Assembly (NCBI RefSeq): GCF_910585425.1
Contig: NZ_CAJUCP010000019.1
Coordinates: forward strand, 1-64,000
Length of the DNA stretch: 64,000 bases
Reading direction: 5' to 3'
Origin: an uncultured Acetatifactor sp.
GTDB taxonomy: Bacteria; Bacillota; Clostridia; Lachnospirales; Lachnospiraceae
The translations under genes and the position numbers were made by a program. Below, in pieces: positions 53,905 through 61,956 of the stretch. The notes under the pieces are model-generated. The model ran no database searches. It saw only the letters and a program-made list of their open reading frames with translations, and had not been told where the DNA came from. Numbering within the stretch: position 1 is the stretch's first letter; each line of letters starts with the position of its first letter.

Positions 53905-54284
53905 GATCGTCCTCTCCCTTCCTCCAGCAGCCTTTTCAGTTCTTCGTATTCCTCCTCTGCCAGCAGGTCGCCCAAAATCAGGTTGGAGACCAGACCTTTG
54001 GCGCTCCCCTCGTAGATTTTATCCAGGAAGTTCTTCGTCTGCGCCGTCTGGTACTCCGCCTCGGAGACAAGCGCGGTATATTCGTTGCGGCGTCCGATTT
54101 TCCTGGCGCCGAGAAAGCCCTTGCTCATCAGCCTCGACAGCAGCACGATCAGGGTGTTCTTCTGACAGGGCTTGCCCCTGGCCGCCAGCCCCTCCATGAT
54201 ATAGGGGAACAGAGTCACCTCCTCGGGGTTTGCCCACACGATTTTCATGATTTCAAGCTCGGCATCGGATATCTGTTGTGCCAT
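53901..54284 (-). CDS. blaI: BlaI/MecI-family repressor
   Basis: A 127-residue winged-helix repressor from the ATG at 54284 (AGGAGGGCAAAAT upstream). MAQQISDAELEIMKIVWANPEEVT is the standard family beginning, and NTLIVLLSRLMSKGFLGARKIGRRNEYTALVS is the recognition helix and wing. The short C-terminal dimerisation part is present. BlaI is cleaved in response to the membrane sensor encoded next. It lies under a promoter overlapped by a 13-bp dyad, the probable operator, so the pair autoregulates. A further target may be the ABC pair upstream. Confidence 0.93.
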   Translation of the reverse strand: MAQQISDAELEIMKIVWANPEEVTLFPYIMEGLAARGKPCQKNTLIVLLSRLMSKGFLGARKIGRRNEYTALVSEAEYQTAQTKNFLDKIYEGSAKGLVSNLILGDLLAEEEYEELKRLLEEGRGRS

Positions 54285-54303
54285 ATTTTGCCCTCCTATA
54301 TGT

Positions 54304-54343
54304 ATGACATAATGTTGACTATTAAAATATAACACTGTGTCAT
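54304..54343. promoter_or_regulatory. BlaI operator dyad
   Basis: ATGACATAATGTT (54304-54316) is mirrored by AACACTGTGTCAT (54331-54343), matching at 11 of 13 positions. It covers the -10 box and spacer of the blaI promoter. BlaI-type operators are typically such TACA/TGTA-like dyads near the -10. Confidence 0.75.
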
Positions 54344-54354
54344 CCTTTTGTCAA
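54326..54354 (-). promoter_or_regulatory. Promoter of blaI-blaR1
   Basis: Minus-strand TTGACA (54349-54354), 17-nt spacer, TATATT (54326-54331), 42 nt upstream of the blaI start. Confidence 0.8.
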
Positions 54355-54368
54355 GCCCTATGTGCCAG

Positions 54369-54421
54369 AGGAGCCGGGCTTCCTCCTGCGCGGCCAATAC
54401 GCAGAAGGAAGTCCGGCTCCT
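54369..54421 (-). terminator. 16-bp hairpin after the ABC exporter pair
   Basis: AGGAGCCGGGCTTCCT (54369-54384) pairs with AGGAAGTCCGGCTCCT (54406-54421) with one wobble. It lies 4 nt past the exporter stop and before the blaI promoter. The T-run is poor, but the stem is strong. Confidence 0.6.
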
Positions 54422-54424
54422 TCT

Positions 54425-56419
54425 TCAAAATGAATTTACGGGAACCCCAGGCTCCTGCTCCACATAATACTTCGCCTGGGCATGCCACATCCCGGCGTAC
54501 TGCCCCTGCCTTGCCAGAAGCTCCTCATGGCTGCCCCGTTCTACTATCCGTCCGTCTTCAAATACCACGATATCGTCGCAGAACCGGCAGCTTGCCATGC
54601 GGTGGGAGATGTAGATGCTGGTCTTGTCCTTCACCATCTCATGGAACCTGGTATAGACCTCCGCTTCGCTGATGGGATCCAAGGCCGCGGTAGGTTCATC
54701 CAGCACCACGAAGGGCGCGTCCTTGTACAGCGCCCTGGCAATGGCCAGCTTCTGGGCCTCGCCGCCGCTGATGTCCACGCCGCCCTCCCTGTCCTTGAAC
54801 AGCAGCGTCTCCGTCCCCTGGGGGAGCTTCTTTACAAAATCCCAGGCACCGGCCCGCTCCAGACTGTCCCGGATTTTGTCATCCTCCCTCTCGTACCCCG
54901 CCGCAAGGTTCTGCCACAGCGGGAAAGAAAAGAGCTTGAAATCCTGGAACACCACGCCGAACAGCTCCCTGTACTCCTCTTCCCTGTATTTCCGGATATC
55001 GATGCCATTCAAAGTGATGGCTCCCTCCGTAGGCTCGTACAGTCTGCACAGGAGCTTCACGAAAGTGGTCTTGCCCGCGCCGTTCCTGCCCACCAGCGCC
55101 AGCTTGTTCTTCATGGTGAGCTTACAGTTCACATGCTTCAAAATCATCTCCTGGCTGCCGGGATAATGGAAGCTCACATCCCTGAATTCTATCTCATACT
55201 CTCCGTCCAGGCGCTTCTCCACGGGAATCGTGCCTTTCACATGGCTGTTCTCCATCTTCATCAGCTCCAGGAAGTCTCCCATATAAGTAGTGGCCATCTT
55301 GATTATGTTGCCGTTCCATGTAACCCCATGCAAACCGTTTGCCAGCTTTGTCATGGCACCTGCGTATTGGGTGAATCCCCCTACGGTAATGGCTCCCGCC
55401 AGCACTTTCAACGCCACGAAGAGATAGCTGAATACAGTGAAAACGCCATTGACCAGTGTGGCTTCCACCGCACCTGTAATTTCATTATGACATAAATCAC
55501 CATAGAATCGGTCACTCTCATCATTGCATCTCCTGGCGTTTTCCATGAGCATTTTTTTCATGTCATAGATACGGATTACTTTTGCCGCCTGCAGGTTCAT
55601 CATCACCCTGGACAGCAGATAGGTAAGCTGCATCTCCATTCCGGTGTGCTTCTGTAGATATTTCTTCGTGCTTCTGACCATTCTGGAACTCTCCCTTTTC
55701 CGGAGAACCACAGTCAGGAACAGGAACAGAAGCAACAGCAGCACAGACACGGCCGGACGCGCCGCAAAAGACAGCAGCGACCCCTCCGATGACGGTCTGC
55801 TGAAGCACAGCGCGACAATCAATCCCACGGCACCCGCCACCTCCAGCAGACCTGACAGCATCCCCTGGTAGTTGTTGATGATAGAGCCAAGGCCGCCGTA
55901 CATCTGAGCCGTGCGCTCCGAGGTGAATATCTTATCCGATACCTGTGGCTGCTCCATGGTCTCATAATCCAGAAACGTCGTCTTCTCCCGCATCATGACG
56001 GTAAACGCAATGGTGAAGCGCTGGAAAGACCTGGCATAGGCTTTTTCCACCAGTCCCCCTGCCACTCCGAAGAGCAGCCCCGAAGCCACCACCGCGCATG
56101 CGCAGCAGAATCCTTCCTGAAACCGTCCTGCCAGCAAGGTGTCGATCAGCCGCGCCGTCAGGTACAGGTTCAGATACGCGCCCGCTACCCCCAGCACACT
56201 ATTGATGATGCGCAGTGGAATCACCGATGAGTCCACCTTGTGGGCAATCTTCAGCAGTTCAAATCCTGTCTTATGATATTCCAGAGATTTCTCCAGCTTT
56301 CCCCAAATCCAGCCCTTCTCTTTTTTGACAGAGGCCTTTTCTTCTCCGGAATGTCCTTCTGTCATGGAATCTTCTTCTTTTACGGAATGCTTTTCTTTTA
56401 CGGAATGCTTTTCTTTCAT
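54425..56419 (-). CDS. ABC exporter with a repeat-encoded N-terminus
   Basis: 664 residues from the ATG at 56419, with AGGAAAGG upstream. A GTG at 56437 would add six residues but lacks a site. The first 35 residues consist of 6-residue repeats (HSVKEK, HSMKEK and variants) from an 18-bp DNA repeat. After that come a six-helix membrane domain and an ATPase with GRNGAGKTT, signature ISGGEAQK (Gln-Lys in place of the usual Gln-Arg) and Walker B VVLDEPTAALD. It follows the sister exporter gene at 56479 closely and they likely heterodimerise. The GHKL/LytTR system upstream may control them. Substrate unknown. Confidence 0.85.
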   Translation of the reverse strand: MKEKHSVKEKHSVKEEDSMTEGHSGEEKASVKKEKGWIWGKLEKSLEYHKTGFELLKIAHKVDSSVIPLRIINSVLGVAGAYLNLYLTARLIDTLLAGRFQEGFCCACAVVASGLLFGVAGGLVEKAYARSFQRFTIAFTVMMREKTTFLDYETMEQPQVSDKIFTSERTAQMYGGLGSIINNYQGMLSGLLEVAGAVGLIVALCFSRPSSEGSLLSFAARPAVSVLLLLLFLFLTVVLRKRESSRMVRSTKKYLQKHTGMEMQLTYLLSRVMMNLQAAKVIRIYDMKKMLMENARRCNDESDRFYGDLCHNEITGAVEATLVNGVFTVFSYLFVALKVLAGAITVGGFTQYAGAMTKLANGLHGVTWNGNIIKMATTYMGDFLELMKMENSHVKGTIPVEKRLDGEYEIEFRDVSFHYPGSQEMILKHVNCKLTMKNKLALVGRNGAGKTTFVKLLCRLYEPTEGAITLNGIDIRKYREEEYRELFGVVFQDFKLFSFPLWQNLAAGYEREDDKIRDSLERAGAWDFVKKLPQGTETLLFKDREGGVDISGGEAQKLAIARALYKDAPFVVLDEPTAALDPISEAEVYTRFHEMVKDKTSIYISHRMASCRFCDDIVVFEDGRIVERGSHEELLARQGQYAGMWHAQAKYYVEQEPGVPVNSF

Positions 56420-56436
56420 GGAATGCCTTTCCTCCA
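56346..56436 (-). repeat. 18-bp tandem repeats at the 5' end of the ABC exporter gene
   Basis: About five to six units, minus strand, close to CATTCCGTAAAAGAAAAG, matching the miaB repeats. They form the coding start itself, including the initiator ATG. Confidence 0.8.
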
Positions 56437-56478
56437 CTGTGTCTTTTTTCCTTAATTATGTTCGACATTTTATTCCAT

Positions 56479-58392
56479 TTATCCCAGTTCCGCATCGCCG
56501 CACTGTAGGGAATCGGAACTCCCCTCCTTCTTGTAATACTGTGCCTGGGCGTGGAACATGGCGGCATAGGCCCCCTGTTTTTCCATCAGCTGCCTGTGGT
56601 CGCCCTCCTCCGTGATCCGCCCCTTTTCCATATACAGGATGCGGTCGCAGAACTTGGTGGAGCTTAATCTATGGGAAATGAAGATGCTGGTCTTGTCTTT
56701 GGTCATCTCATAATACTTATCGTACAGGCGGCTCTCCGCGATTGGGTCAAGCGCCGCGGTGGGCTCGTCCAGGATGACTACAGGCGCTCCCTTGTAAAGG
56801 GCTCTCGCCAGCATCAGCCGCTGGAGTTCCCCGCCTGACAGGGTCACGCCTGCCGCGTCCAGATCCTTGTTCAGGTAGGTCTCTCCCTTTCCCGGAAGCT
56901 CCTGCACCCTGTCCCACAGCCCTGCATCTTTCAGGCTCTGCTCCAGCCGTCCGCCGTCAGTATCCGCCGCGGCTCTGCAGGAGACATTGTCCGCCAGCGG
57001 GAAAGAAAAGGCGAACACCTCCTGGAACACCACCGCGAACTCTTTCCTGTACTCTTCCGGTGAGAACAGGGACACGTCCCGCCCGTCCAGATACAGCTTC
57101 CCGGAAGTGGGCCGGTACAATCCGCAGATCAGCTTGATCAATGTGGATTTTCCGGCGCCGTTCATCCCCACCAGAGCGATTTTCTCGCCGGGCCGGATGG
57201 TCAGCGTCAGGTCGTGGATCGCGTCCTCTCTGGAATCCCCTCCTTCAGGGCATTCCATGTTCCCTTCATAACGGAAGGATACATGCTCCAGGCGGATCTC
57301 ATGGGCTTCCCCCGGATGCTCCACCGGGATGTCCGCTGCCTGACCCTCATGCCCAGGCCTTCTTCCCGCCAGTTCCAGGAAATCCCGGTAGCGGTTCATA
57401 TATCGATTGTTTTTCAGTATTTCAGTAAAGGCTCCTGTCAGGGAACTCATCCAGCCGCCGAAGCTTCCCACGATTCCAACGCAGAGCAGAAATGCGGACA
57501 GATTCATCTTACCCAAAGCCATCTGGCTGATCAGGTAACCGTAAATCAGCAAATCTCTGCCCCCTGCCAGGAACCGCTCGAAAAACGAAGCGTTGATGGA
57601 GCAGTTCCTCTGCTTGCCTGCCCAGTAGGTCAGTTCGTCCGTCATCTTCCTGAATTCTTCCTGAAACCATTTCCACATGCGATATAGTCTGATATCCTTG
57701 CCGTTTGCCGGAACCAGAATCTCCCGTTTCAGATACTCATATCCCTGGCTGACCTTGATATAGCGCTCCTCATGCCTTGCCCCCCTGCGATCCGCATAGA
57801 TGTTCACAGCCATAATCCCTCCCGCCACCGCGAACAGGAGCAGAAGCAGCCAGAAGTTCATCCTGCCGATAATGACCGAATAGATTACCAGGCTCACCAG
57901 CGCGACGGCAGCCTTCTCATACGCCCTGAGATACGCTTCAATTCCCATATCGCTGCCGTAATAGATATTTCCCCTGGCCCCTTCCAGCTTCTGCTGTCCC
58001 TTTGCGCTCTCCAACTCCTGAAAATCCACTGTCAGGCAGGCTTCAAAAAGCTCCGGCCCCAACTGCCCACGGAACAGGAATCTCGCAAATTGAACAACAT
58101 TCGCCAGATAGACCTGGGAAATCTGCAGTGCCTGCAACAGCAGCACATATCCCGCCAGGGACAGGAAGATGACTTCCGGCCGCCAGCCGCTTCCCAGCAG
58201 ATAGACCACTGCGCTGGGCAGAGCCATGGCCGCGAAAGGCTGTATCACGGCCAGACAGATATCCGCTCCTGTTGCCGCCAGATACCTTTTTCCCTTGATT
58301 CGCCCGAACCAGGCATAGGCGGTTATGCCATTGTCCCACAGGGGATAGCATTTTTCGTTTTCTTCTGTAGTGTTCTTTTTCTTTCTGTTCAT
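56479..58392 (-). CDS. ABC exporter, partner of the downstream transporter
   Basis: 637 residues from the ATG at 58392 (MNRKKKNTTEE, AGGAAAGCT upstream). It has a six-helix ABC membrane domain and an ATPase with GMNGAGKST, LSGGELQRLMLARAL and VVILDEPTAALD. It ends PLQCGDAELG-like after the typical DRILYMEKGRITEEG. Its gene is the first of an exporter pair (60-nt gap to the next). The spacer upstream to the kinase stop (58393-58621) holds no gene. Similar pairs in this family export peptides or lipids and often answer to quorum-type two-component systems, here the GHKL kinase next door. Confidence 0.87.
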   Translation of the reverse strand: MNRKKKNTTEENEKCYPLWDNGITAYAWFGRIKGKRYLAATGADICLAVIQPFAAMALPSAVVYLLGSGWRPEVIFLSLAGYVLLLQALQISQVYLANVVQFARFLFRGQLGPELFEACLTVDFQELESAKGQQKLEGARGNIYYGSDMGIEAYLRAYEKAAVALVSLVIYSVIIGRMNFWLLLLLFAVAGGIMAVNIYADRRGARHEERYIKVSQGYEYLKREILVPANGKDIRLYRMWKWFQEEFRKMTDELTYWAGKQRNCSINASFFERFLAGGRDLLIYGYLISQMALGKMNLSAFLLCVGIVGSFGGWMSSLTGAFTEILKNNRYMNRYRDFLELAGRRPGHEGQAADIPVEHPGEAHEIRLEHVSFRYEGNMECPEGGDSREDAIHDLTLTIRPGEKIALVGMNGAGKSTLIKLICGLYRPTSGKLYLDGRDVSLFSPEEYRKEFAVVFQEVFAFSFPLADNVSCRAAADTDGGRLEQSLKDAGLWDRVQELPGKGETYLNKDLDAAGVTLSGGELQRLMLARALYKGAPVVILDEPTAALDPIAESRLYDKYYEMTKDKTSIFISHRLSSTKFCDRILYMEKGRITEEGDHRQLMEKQGAYAAMFHAQAQYYKKEGSSDSLQCGDAELG

Positions 58393-58621
58393 AGCTTTCC
58401 TGCGATGTTTTCCTCCCTCTTTTTCGAATCCATGCCATGGGCACAGGTAATGCATGACAGCCTTGCTCATGGATGATGGTATTAGTTTAAGCAAAAAATC
58501 CCCCAAAAGGAGGATTTCCGCACGAAATGTTCATTTTGAAGCGCGAAATGCACAGAAGGGCTGGGGACGACTCTGCAATCCCATGGAAAACGGCATGTAG
58601 AAGAACACCGGGGACATGCCT

Positions 58622-59914
58622 TTACAAAGGCAGCGTCACTTCCGCGGCGAAGATGCCCGGCTCATTGGCCAGGGTCAGGTATCCCTCATATTTGTCCGCC
58701 AGCGCCTTGACCCGCTTCATGCCCAGCCCATGGTTCCCCCGCTTGGTGGAAATGTAGTTCCTCTCGTTGAAGTCCAGCTCCTCTTTGGCGGAGTTCTGGA
58801 TGGAGATATAGAGCTGGGCTTTGTTCACCACCATGTAGATGCGCAGGAACCGCTGCTCCCGGGGAATCTTTTCACAGGCCTCCAGGGCATTGTCCAGCAG
58901 GTTCCCCAGCATCACGCACAGATCCACATCCTCTATGGACAGCTCCTGGGGCAAAATGGCCCTGCAGTTCACAGGTATGTCCCTTTTCTCTGCCAGGGAC
59001 AGCTTGCTGTTGAGGATGGCATCTGTCATCAGGTTGCCGGACTTCACGTAGGTGTCCACATCCTCCAGGTTCTGCTCCAGCTCGTCCAGATACCCCTTCA
59101 TCTCCTCCATCTGCCCTGCGGCAATCTGGGCTTTCATCACCTGGAGATGGTTGTGGTAGTCATGCCGCCAGCCCCGCATGTTCAGGTAGATTTCCTTCAC
59201 TTCCTCATACTGATGGCTCAGGATGTCCCGCTGGAAACGCTCTGTCTGGGCTTCAAAGCCATGGCGGTAGGAGGAAGACGTGCCCTCCAGGGACAGGAAG
59301 AAAAGCAGCTCCACCGCAATGACACCAAGCAGCAGCTCCATGTCCGCGGTCTCCCTGCTCTTCCACAGATACAGGCTCAGGATGCCATAGACGGCAAGGT
59401 ACGCCGGGCCGCTCCATATCCGGAAGCTCCGGATGTTTCGTAAACGCCCGCAGGAGCCTTCCTTCCCACAGGCCTCTCCTTTTCCATAAATAGCTTCCCT
59501 GCCGCGGAAGTCCCCTCTTCCCTCCTCATATGCCAACAGCAGCAGAAAAGCCGCCATAACCGCCCCATTGACTGACACAAGCGAAACCGGGGACTCCGCC
59601 AGCGCCGCAGGCACCAGCATGCAGCCCGGAGCCAGCGCTTTCCGCCACTGCTGCCTGAAAGGGGCTTCATCATAGAACAGCACATATAAAAAGAAGACCA
59701 GCACGATGACCAGCCAGCCTACAGCTGTCAGCCATCTTGCGGCTGAGGCGCCCATAGGCACAGCCAGGGGCGCGATTCCCACGGCCAGCGCCGTTCCTCC
59801 TGTGATTCCCCACAGGGCGATCCGCTTTATCTTCCCTTTTTGCAGGTCGCAGATCTGCTCTATATAATATTGATATAATGCCAGCCAGATCAGCCAGATT
59901 CCCAGTCGCAGCAT
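58622..59914 (-). CDS. GHKL-domain sensor histidine kinase (AgrC-like)
   Basis: 430 residues from the ATG at 59914 (GAGGGG upstream). The N-terminus (about 1-215) has about six membrane helices and little loop sequence. A dimerisation region with HDYHNHLQVMKAQ holds the phospho-His, and a GHKL ATPase has the N-box MLGNLLDNALEAC and the GNHGLGMKRV G-box. Such kinases usually sense peptides (AgrC/ComD type). No agrB or agrD is seen in the window, so the ligand is unknown. The response regulator gene lies upstream, separated by a decayed duplicate of part of this gene. Confidence 0.9.
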   Translation of the reverse strand: MLRLGIWLIWLALYQYYIEQICDLQKGKIKRIALWGITGGTALAVGIAPLAVPMGASAARWLTAVGWLVIVLVFFLYVLFYDEAPFRQQWRKALAPGCMLVPAALAESPVSLVSVNGAVMAAFLLLLAYEEGRGDFRGREAIYGKGEACGKEGSCGRLRNIRSFRIWSGPAYLAVYGILSLYLWKSRETADMELLLGVIAVELLFFLSLEGTSSSYRHGFEAQTERFQRDILSHQYEEVKEIYLNMRGWRHDYHNHLQVMKAQIAAGQMEEMKGYLDELEQNLEDVDTYVKSGNLMTDAILNSKLSLAEKRDIPVNCRAILPQELSIEDVDLCVMLGNLLDNALEACEKIPREQRFLRIYMVVNKAQLYISIQNSAKEELDFNERNYISTKRGNHGLGMKRVKALADKYEGYLTLANEPGIFAAEVTLPL

Positions 59915-60049
59915 CGTATTTCCCCTCAGGGGCTTTATCCCCCGCGTTCCCCATGCCATTTCTTTCAGCACTTTCTATACATCTTGCCCTTTGTACTTCC
60001 TGTAGATTCTATCTTACCCTGCTCGGTCAAATCTTTCAGCAACCCTTAC

Positions 60050-60235
60050 CTGAAAGGAGCCCCATCATAAAACATATATATAAAGAATGCCAGCCTACAG
60101 CCGTCAGCCATCTTGCGGCTGGCGCGCCCATAGGCACAGCCAGGAGCGCGATTCCCACGGCCAGCGCCGTTCCCCTGTGATTCCCCACAGGGCGATCCGC
60201 TTTGTCTTCCCTTTTTGCAGGTCGCAAATCTGCTC
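60050..60235 (-). pseudogene. Decayed partial copy of the GHKL kinase gene
   Basis: These 186 bp repeat 59653-59860 of the kinase gene with about 20 bp of internal deletion and scattered changes (e.g. GCCATCTTGCGGCTG, TTCCCTTTTTGCAGGTCGCA shared). The encoded stretch covers two membrane helices of the sensor domain. Reading frames are broken. The rest of the 390-nt gap (59915-60304) holds only the kinase leader, a short unrelated AT-rich stretch and the response regulator tail spacer. Confidence 0.8.
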
Positions 60236-60304
60236 CCCCCTAAGTCTGATGCCTTATCCTATGCGCCTTGCTGCATTTTTCCAAAATTGGCATATGGTCT
60301 TGCT

Positions 60305-61057
60305 TCAAAAGCTCTGCCTACGGAAATACGCCATATAGACCCGGTTCAACTCTTCCCATTTCCCCCTGGCGATGGGAATCGTCATCCGGTTGTCCATTCG
60401 GATCTCTTTCTTCCCGATCCGTTCCACATGCTCCAGGTTGACGCAGTAGGATCTGTGTGGCTTGAAAAAGGAGTCCCGGAGGCTCATATCTTCCATCAGT
60501 TCCTGCTCCATCTGTCGGATTCCGGATCTGCAGATCAGTTTCTCCCCGTCCCTCTTCCAGAGGATGCAGTCATGCCCGTCGCCCTCCAGGCAGCAGATAT
60601 CCGACAGGTACACCTTCTCCACTTCCCCGCCGAACAGCGCCACGATGATTGCCGCCCTGTGGGCAATGCGCTCCCTGGCCCTGTCCAGCGCAGCCCACAG
60701 TCTCTGCCTTTTCACAGGCTTCACGATGTAGGACACGGCCTCCAGGTCGTACCCCTCCAGCGCGAAATCCGGATTGCCTGTCACGAAGATGATGCTGACG
60801 GAATCTCCCATCTGCCGCAGCTTCCTGGCCAGCGCCATGCCGTCCGTCCCGGGCATCTCGATGTCCAGGAGAAGGATATCCGTATCTTTCCTCTCTTCCC
60901 ACGCGAACAGAAAGGCATCCGCGCAGGGATACCGCTCCACGCTGCAGGTCTCCCCGTCCGCCCCGGAATGCCCTCCCTGCACTGCCCAGCTCTCGATCTC
61001 CCCGGACAGATAATCCAGGAACCTTTTGTCATCGTCACATATGGCTAAATGTAGCAT
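60305..61057 (-). CDS. LytTR-family response regulator
   Basis: 250 residues. The receiver domain has acidic DDD (8-10), phospho-acceptor Asp65 (LLLDIEMPG) and Lys112-type residue in VSYIVKPVKR. The LytTR DNA-binding domain (about 140-240, SDICCLEGDGHDCI...FFKPHRSYCVNLEHVERI) follows. Partner of the GHKL kinase. Members bind direct repeats upstream of peptide or exporter genes. The ABC pair at 54.4-58.4 kb is the nearest candidate target. Start after GAGGAGAT. Confidence 0.92.
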   Translation of the reverse strand: MLHLAICDDDKRFLDYLSGEIESWAVQGGHSGADGETCSVERYPCADAFLFAWEERKDTDILLLDIEMPGTDGMALARKLRQMGDSVSIIFVTGNPDFALEGYDLEAVSYIVKPVKRQRLWAALDRARERIAHRAAIIVALFGGEVEKVYLSDICCLEGDGHDCILWKRDGEKLICRSGIRQMEQELMEDMSLRDSFFKPHRSYCVNLEHVERIGKKEIRMDNRMTIPIARGKWEELNRVYMAYFRRQSF

Positions 61058-61103
61058 ATCTCCTCAATCTCCCCTGCCAGGATTCCATGCAAAATCTTTT
61101 GTC

Positions 61104-61132
61104 ATTATACTTTAATCCTATCTGTTTTTCAA
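61104..61132 (-). promoter_or_regulatory. Promoter of the LytTR-GHKL system
   Basis: Minus-strand TTGAAA (61127-61132), 17-nt spacer, TATAAT (61104-61109), 47 nt upstream of the regulator start. Confidence 0.7.
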
Positions 61133-61189
61133 TACGAAATGTGCTGCGCAGTAGTGCAGACGGATAGTCGCAACAGATATAAAACGTGA

Positions 61190-61218
61190 TTGTTTTCGGC
61201 AGGGAGATGTGCTATATT
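61190..61218 (+). promoter_or_regulatory. Putative promoter of the GNAT gene
   Basis: Plus-strand TTGTTT (61190-61195), 17-nt spacer, TATATT (61213-61218), divergent from the LytTR promoter. Confidence 0.45.
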
Positions 61219-61299
61219 TGAATTTGTAAGCCAACCAATGAATTCCGATACTTGGTGGGGGATACGACAACAGTAAAATGATTGTTGGAGGAAAAGCAC

Positions 61300-61713
61300 A
61301 TGGAATATAAAGAAAATGCGTTAGGCTATGAGGATTATCGTAAGCTAAGGGAAAGCGTTGAGTGGTTGCCTTATTCAAAAGAGCAGACACAAAAAGCTCT
61401 TGACAATAGTCTATACACGATAATAGCAGTTGACGATGATCAGACTATCGGAATGGGGAGATTGATAGGTGACGGAGTGTACTATATGATAGCTGATATT
61501 GTGGTACACCCGAATCATCAGAGACAGGGTGTCGGCAATAAAATTGTCAATATGATAATTGAATATGTTGAAAAGGCTACACCAATAGGCGGACGTTCCA
61601 GCATACAGTTGATTGCAGTAAAAGGAAAAGAAGCATTTTATGAAAAAATGGGGTTTAAAATAATCCCACATGAATTTTGTGGTTCTGGTATGAGGAAAGT
61701 CATCCATAAGTAA
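61300..61713 (+). CDS. GNAT-family N-acetyltransferase
   Basis: A 137-residue acetyltransferase from the ATG at 61300 (GGAGGAAAAGCAC upstream). The acetyl-CoA site is IVVHPNHQRQGVGNKIVNMI, and the C-terminal GKEAFYEKMGFKIIP holds the usual Tyr. The region is visibly more AT-rich than its surroundings and the gene is on the opposite strand, both of which fit recent transfer. The target (small molecule or protein N-terminus) is unknown. Confidence 0.88.
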   Translation: MEYKENALGYEDYRKLRESVEWLPYSKEQTQKALDNSLYTIIAVDDDQTIGMGRLIGDGVYYMIADIVVHPNHQRQGVGNKIVNMIIEYVEKATPIGGRSSIQLIAVKGKEAFYEKMGFKIIPHEFCGSGMRKVIHK

Positions 61714-61956
61714 GACATGCAAATAATGCACACTTTTTGGGGCGAGATAATGAACGGTTGGGGAGGTCTAAAGCTGCCAGAATGTGATCCAACAAGGTTG
61801 GAACAAGGATGGCGAAAAACGTAGGGATATGTCGTCAGTACACCGGCAGGCAAAACGGCATACATGCAGGGACAGGTTTCCCGCTGCGCGTATGCCATTC
61901 TACACTTACCCCACCGGCCCTCCCAGGCCAGGGGCTTCAAAAGTCTCTAATCTTCG

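Noticed and set aside
61750..61824. 24-codon ORF (MNGWGGLKLPECDP...) as an AgrD-like peptide
   Set aside because: It has one Cys and a weak GGGGCGAG site, but there is no agrB, no conserved C-terminal acidic tail and no amphipathic leader.
61638..61940. 100-codon minus-strand frame overlapping the GNAT gene
   Set aside because: No ribosome binding site, overlaps a well-supported gene, and has a Cys/Pro-rich translation typical of non-coding DNA.
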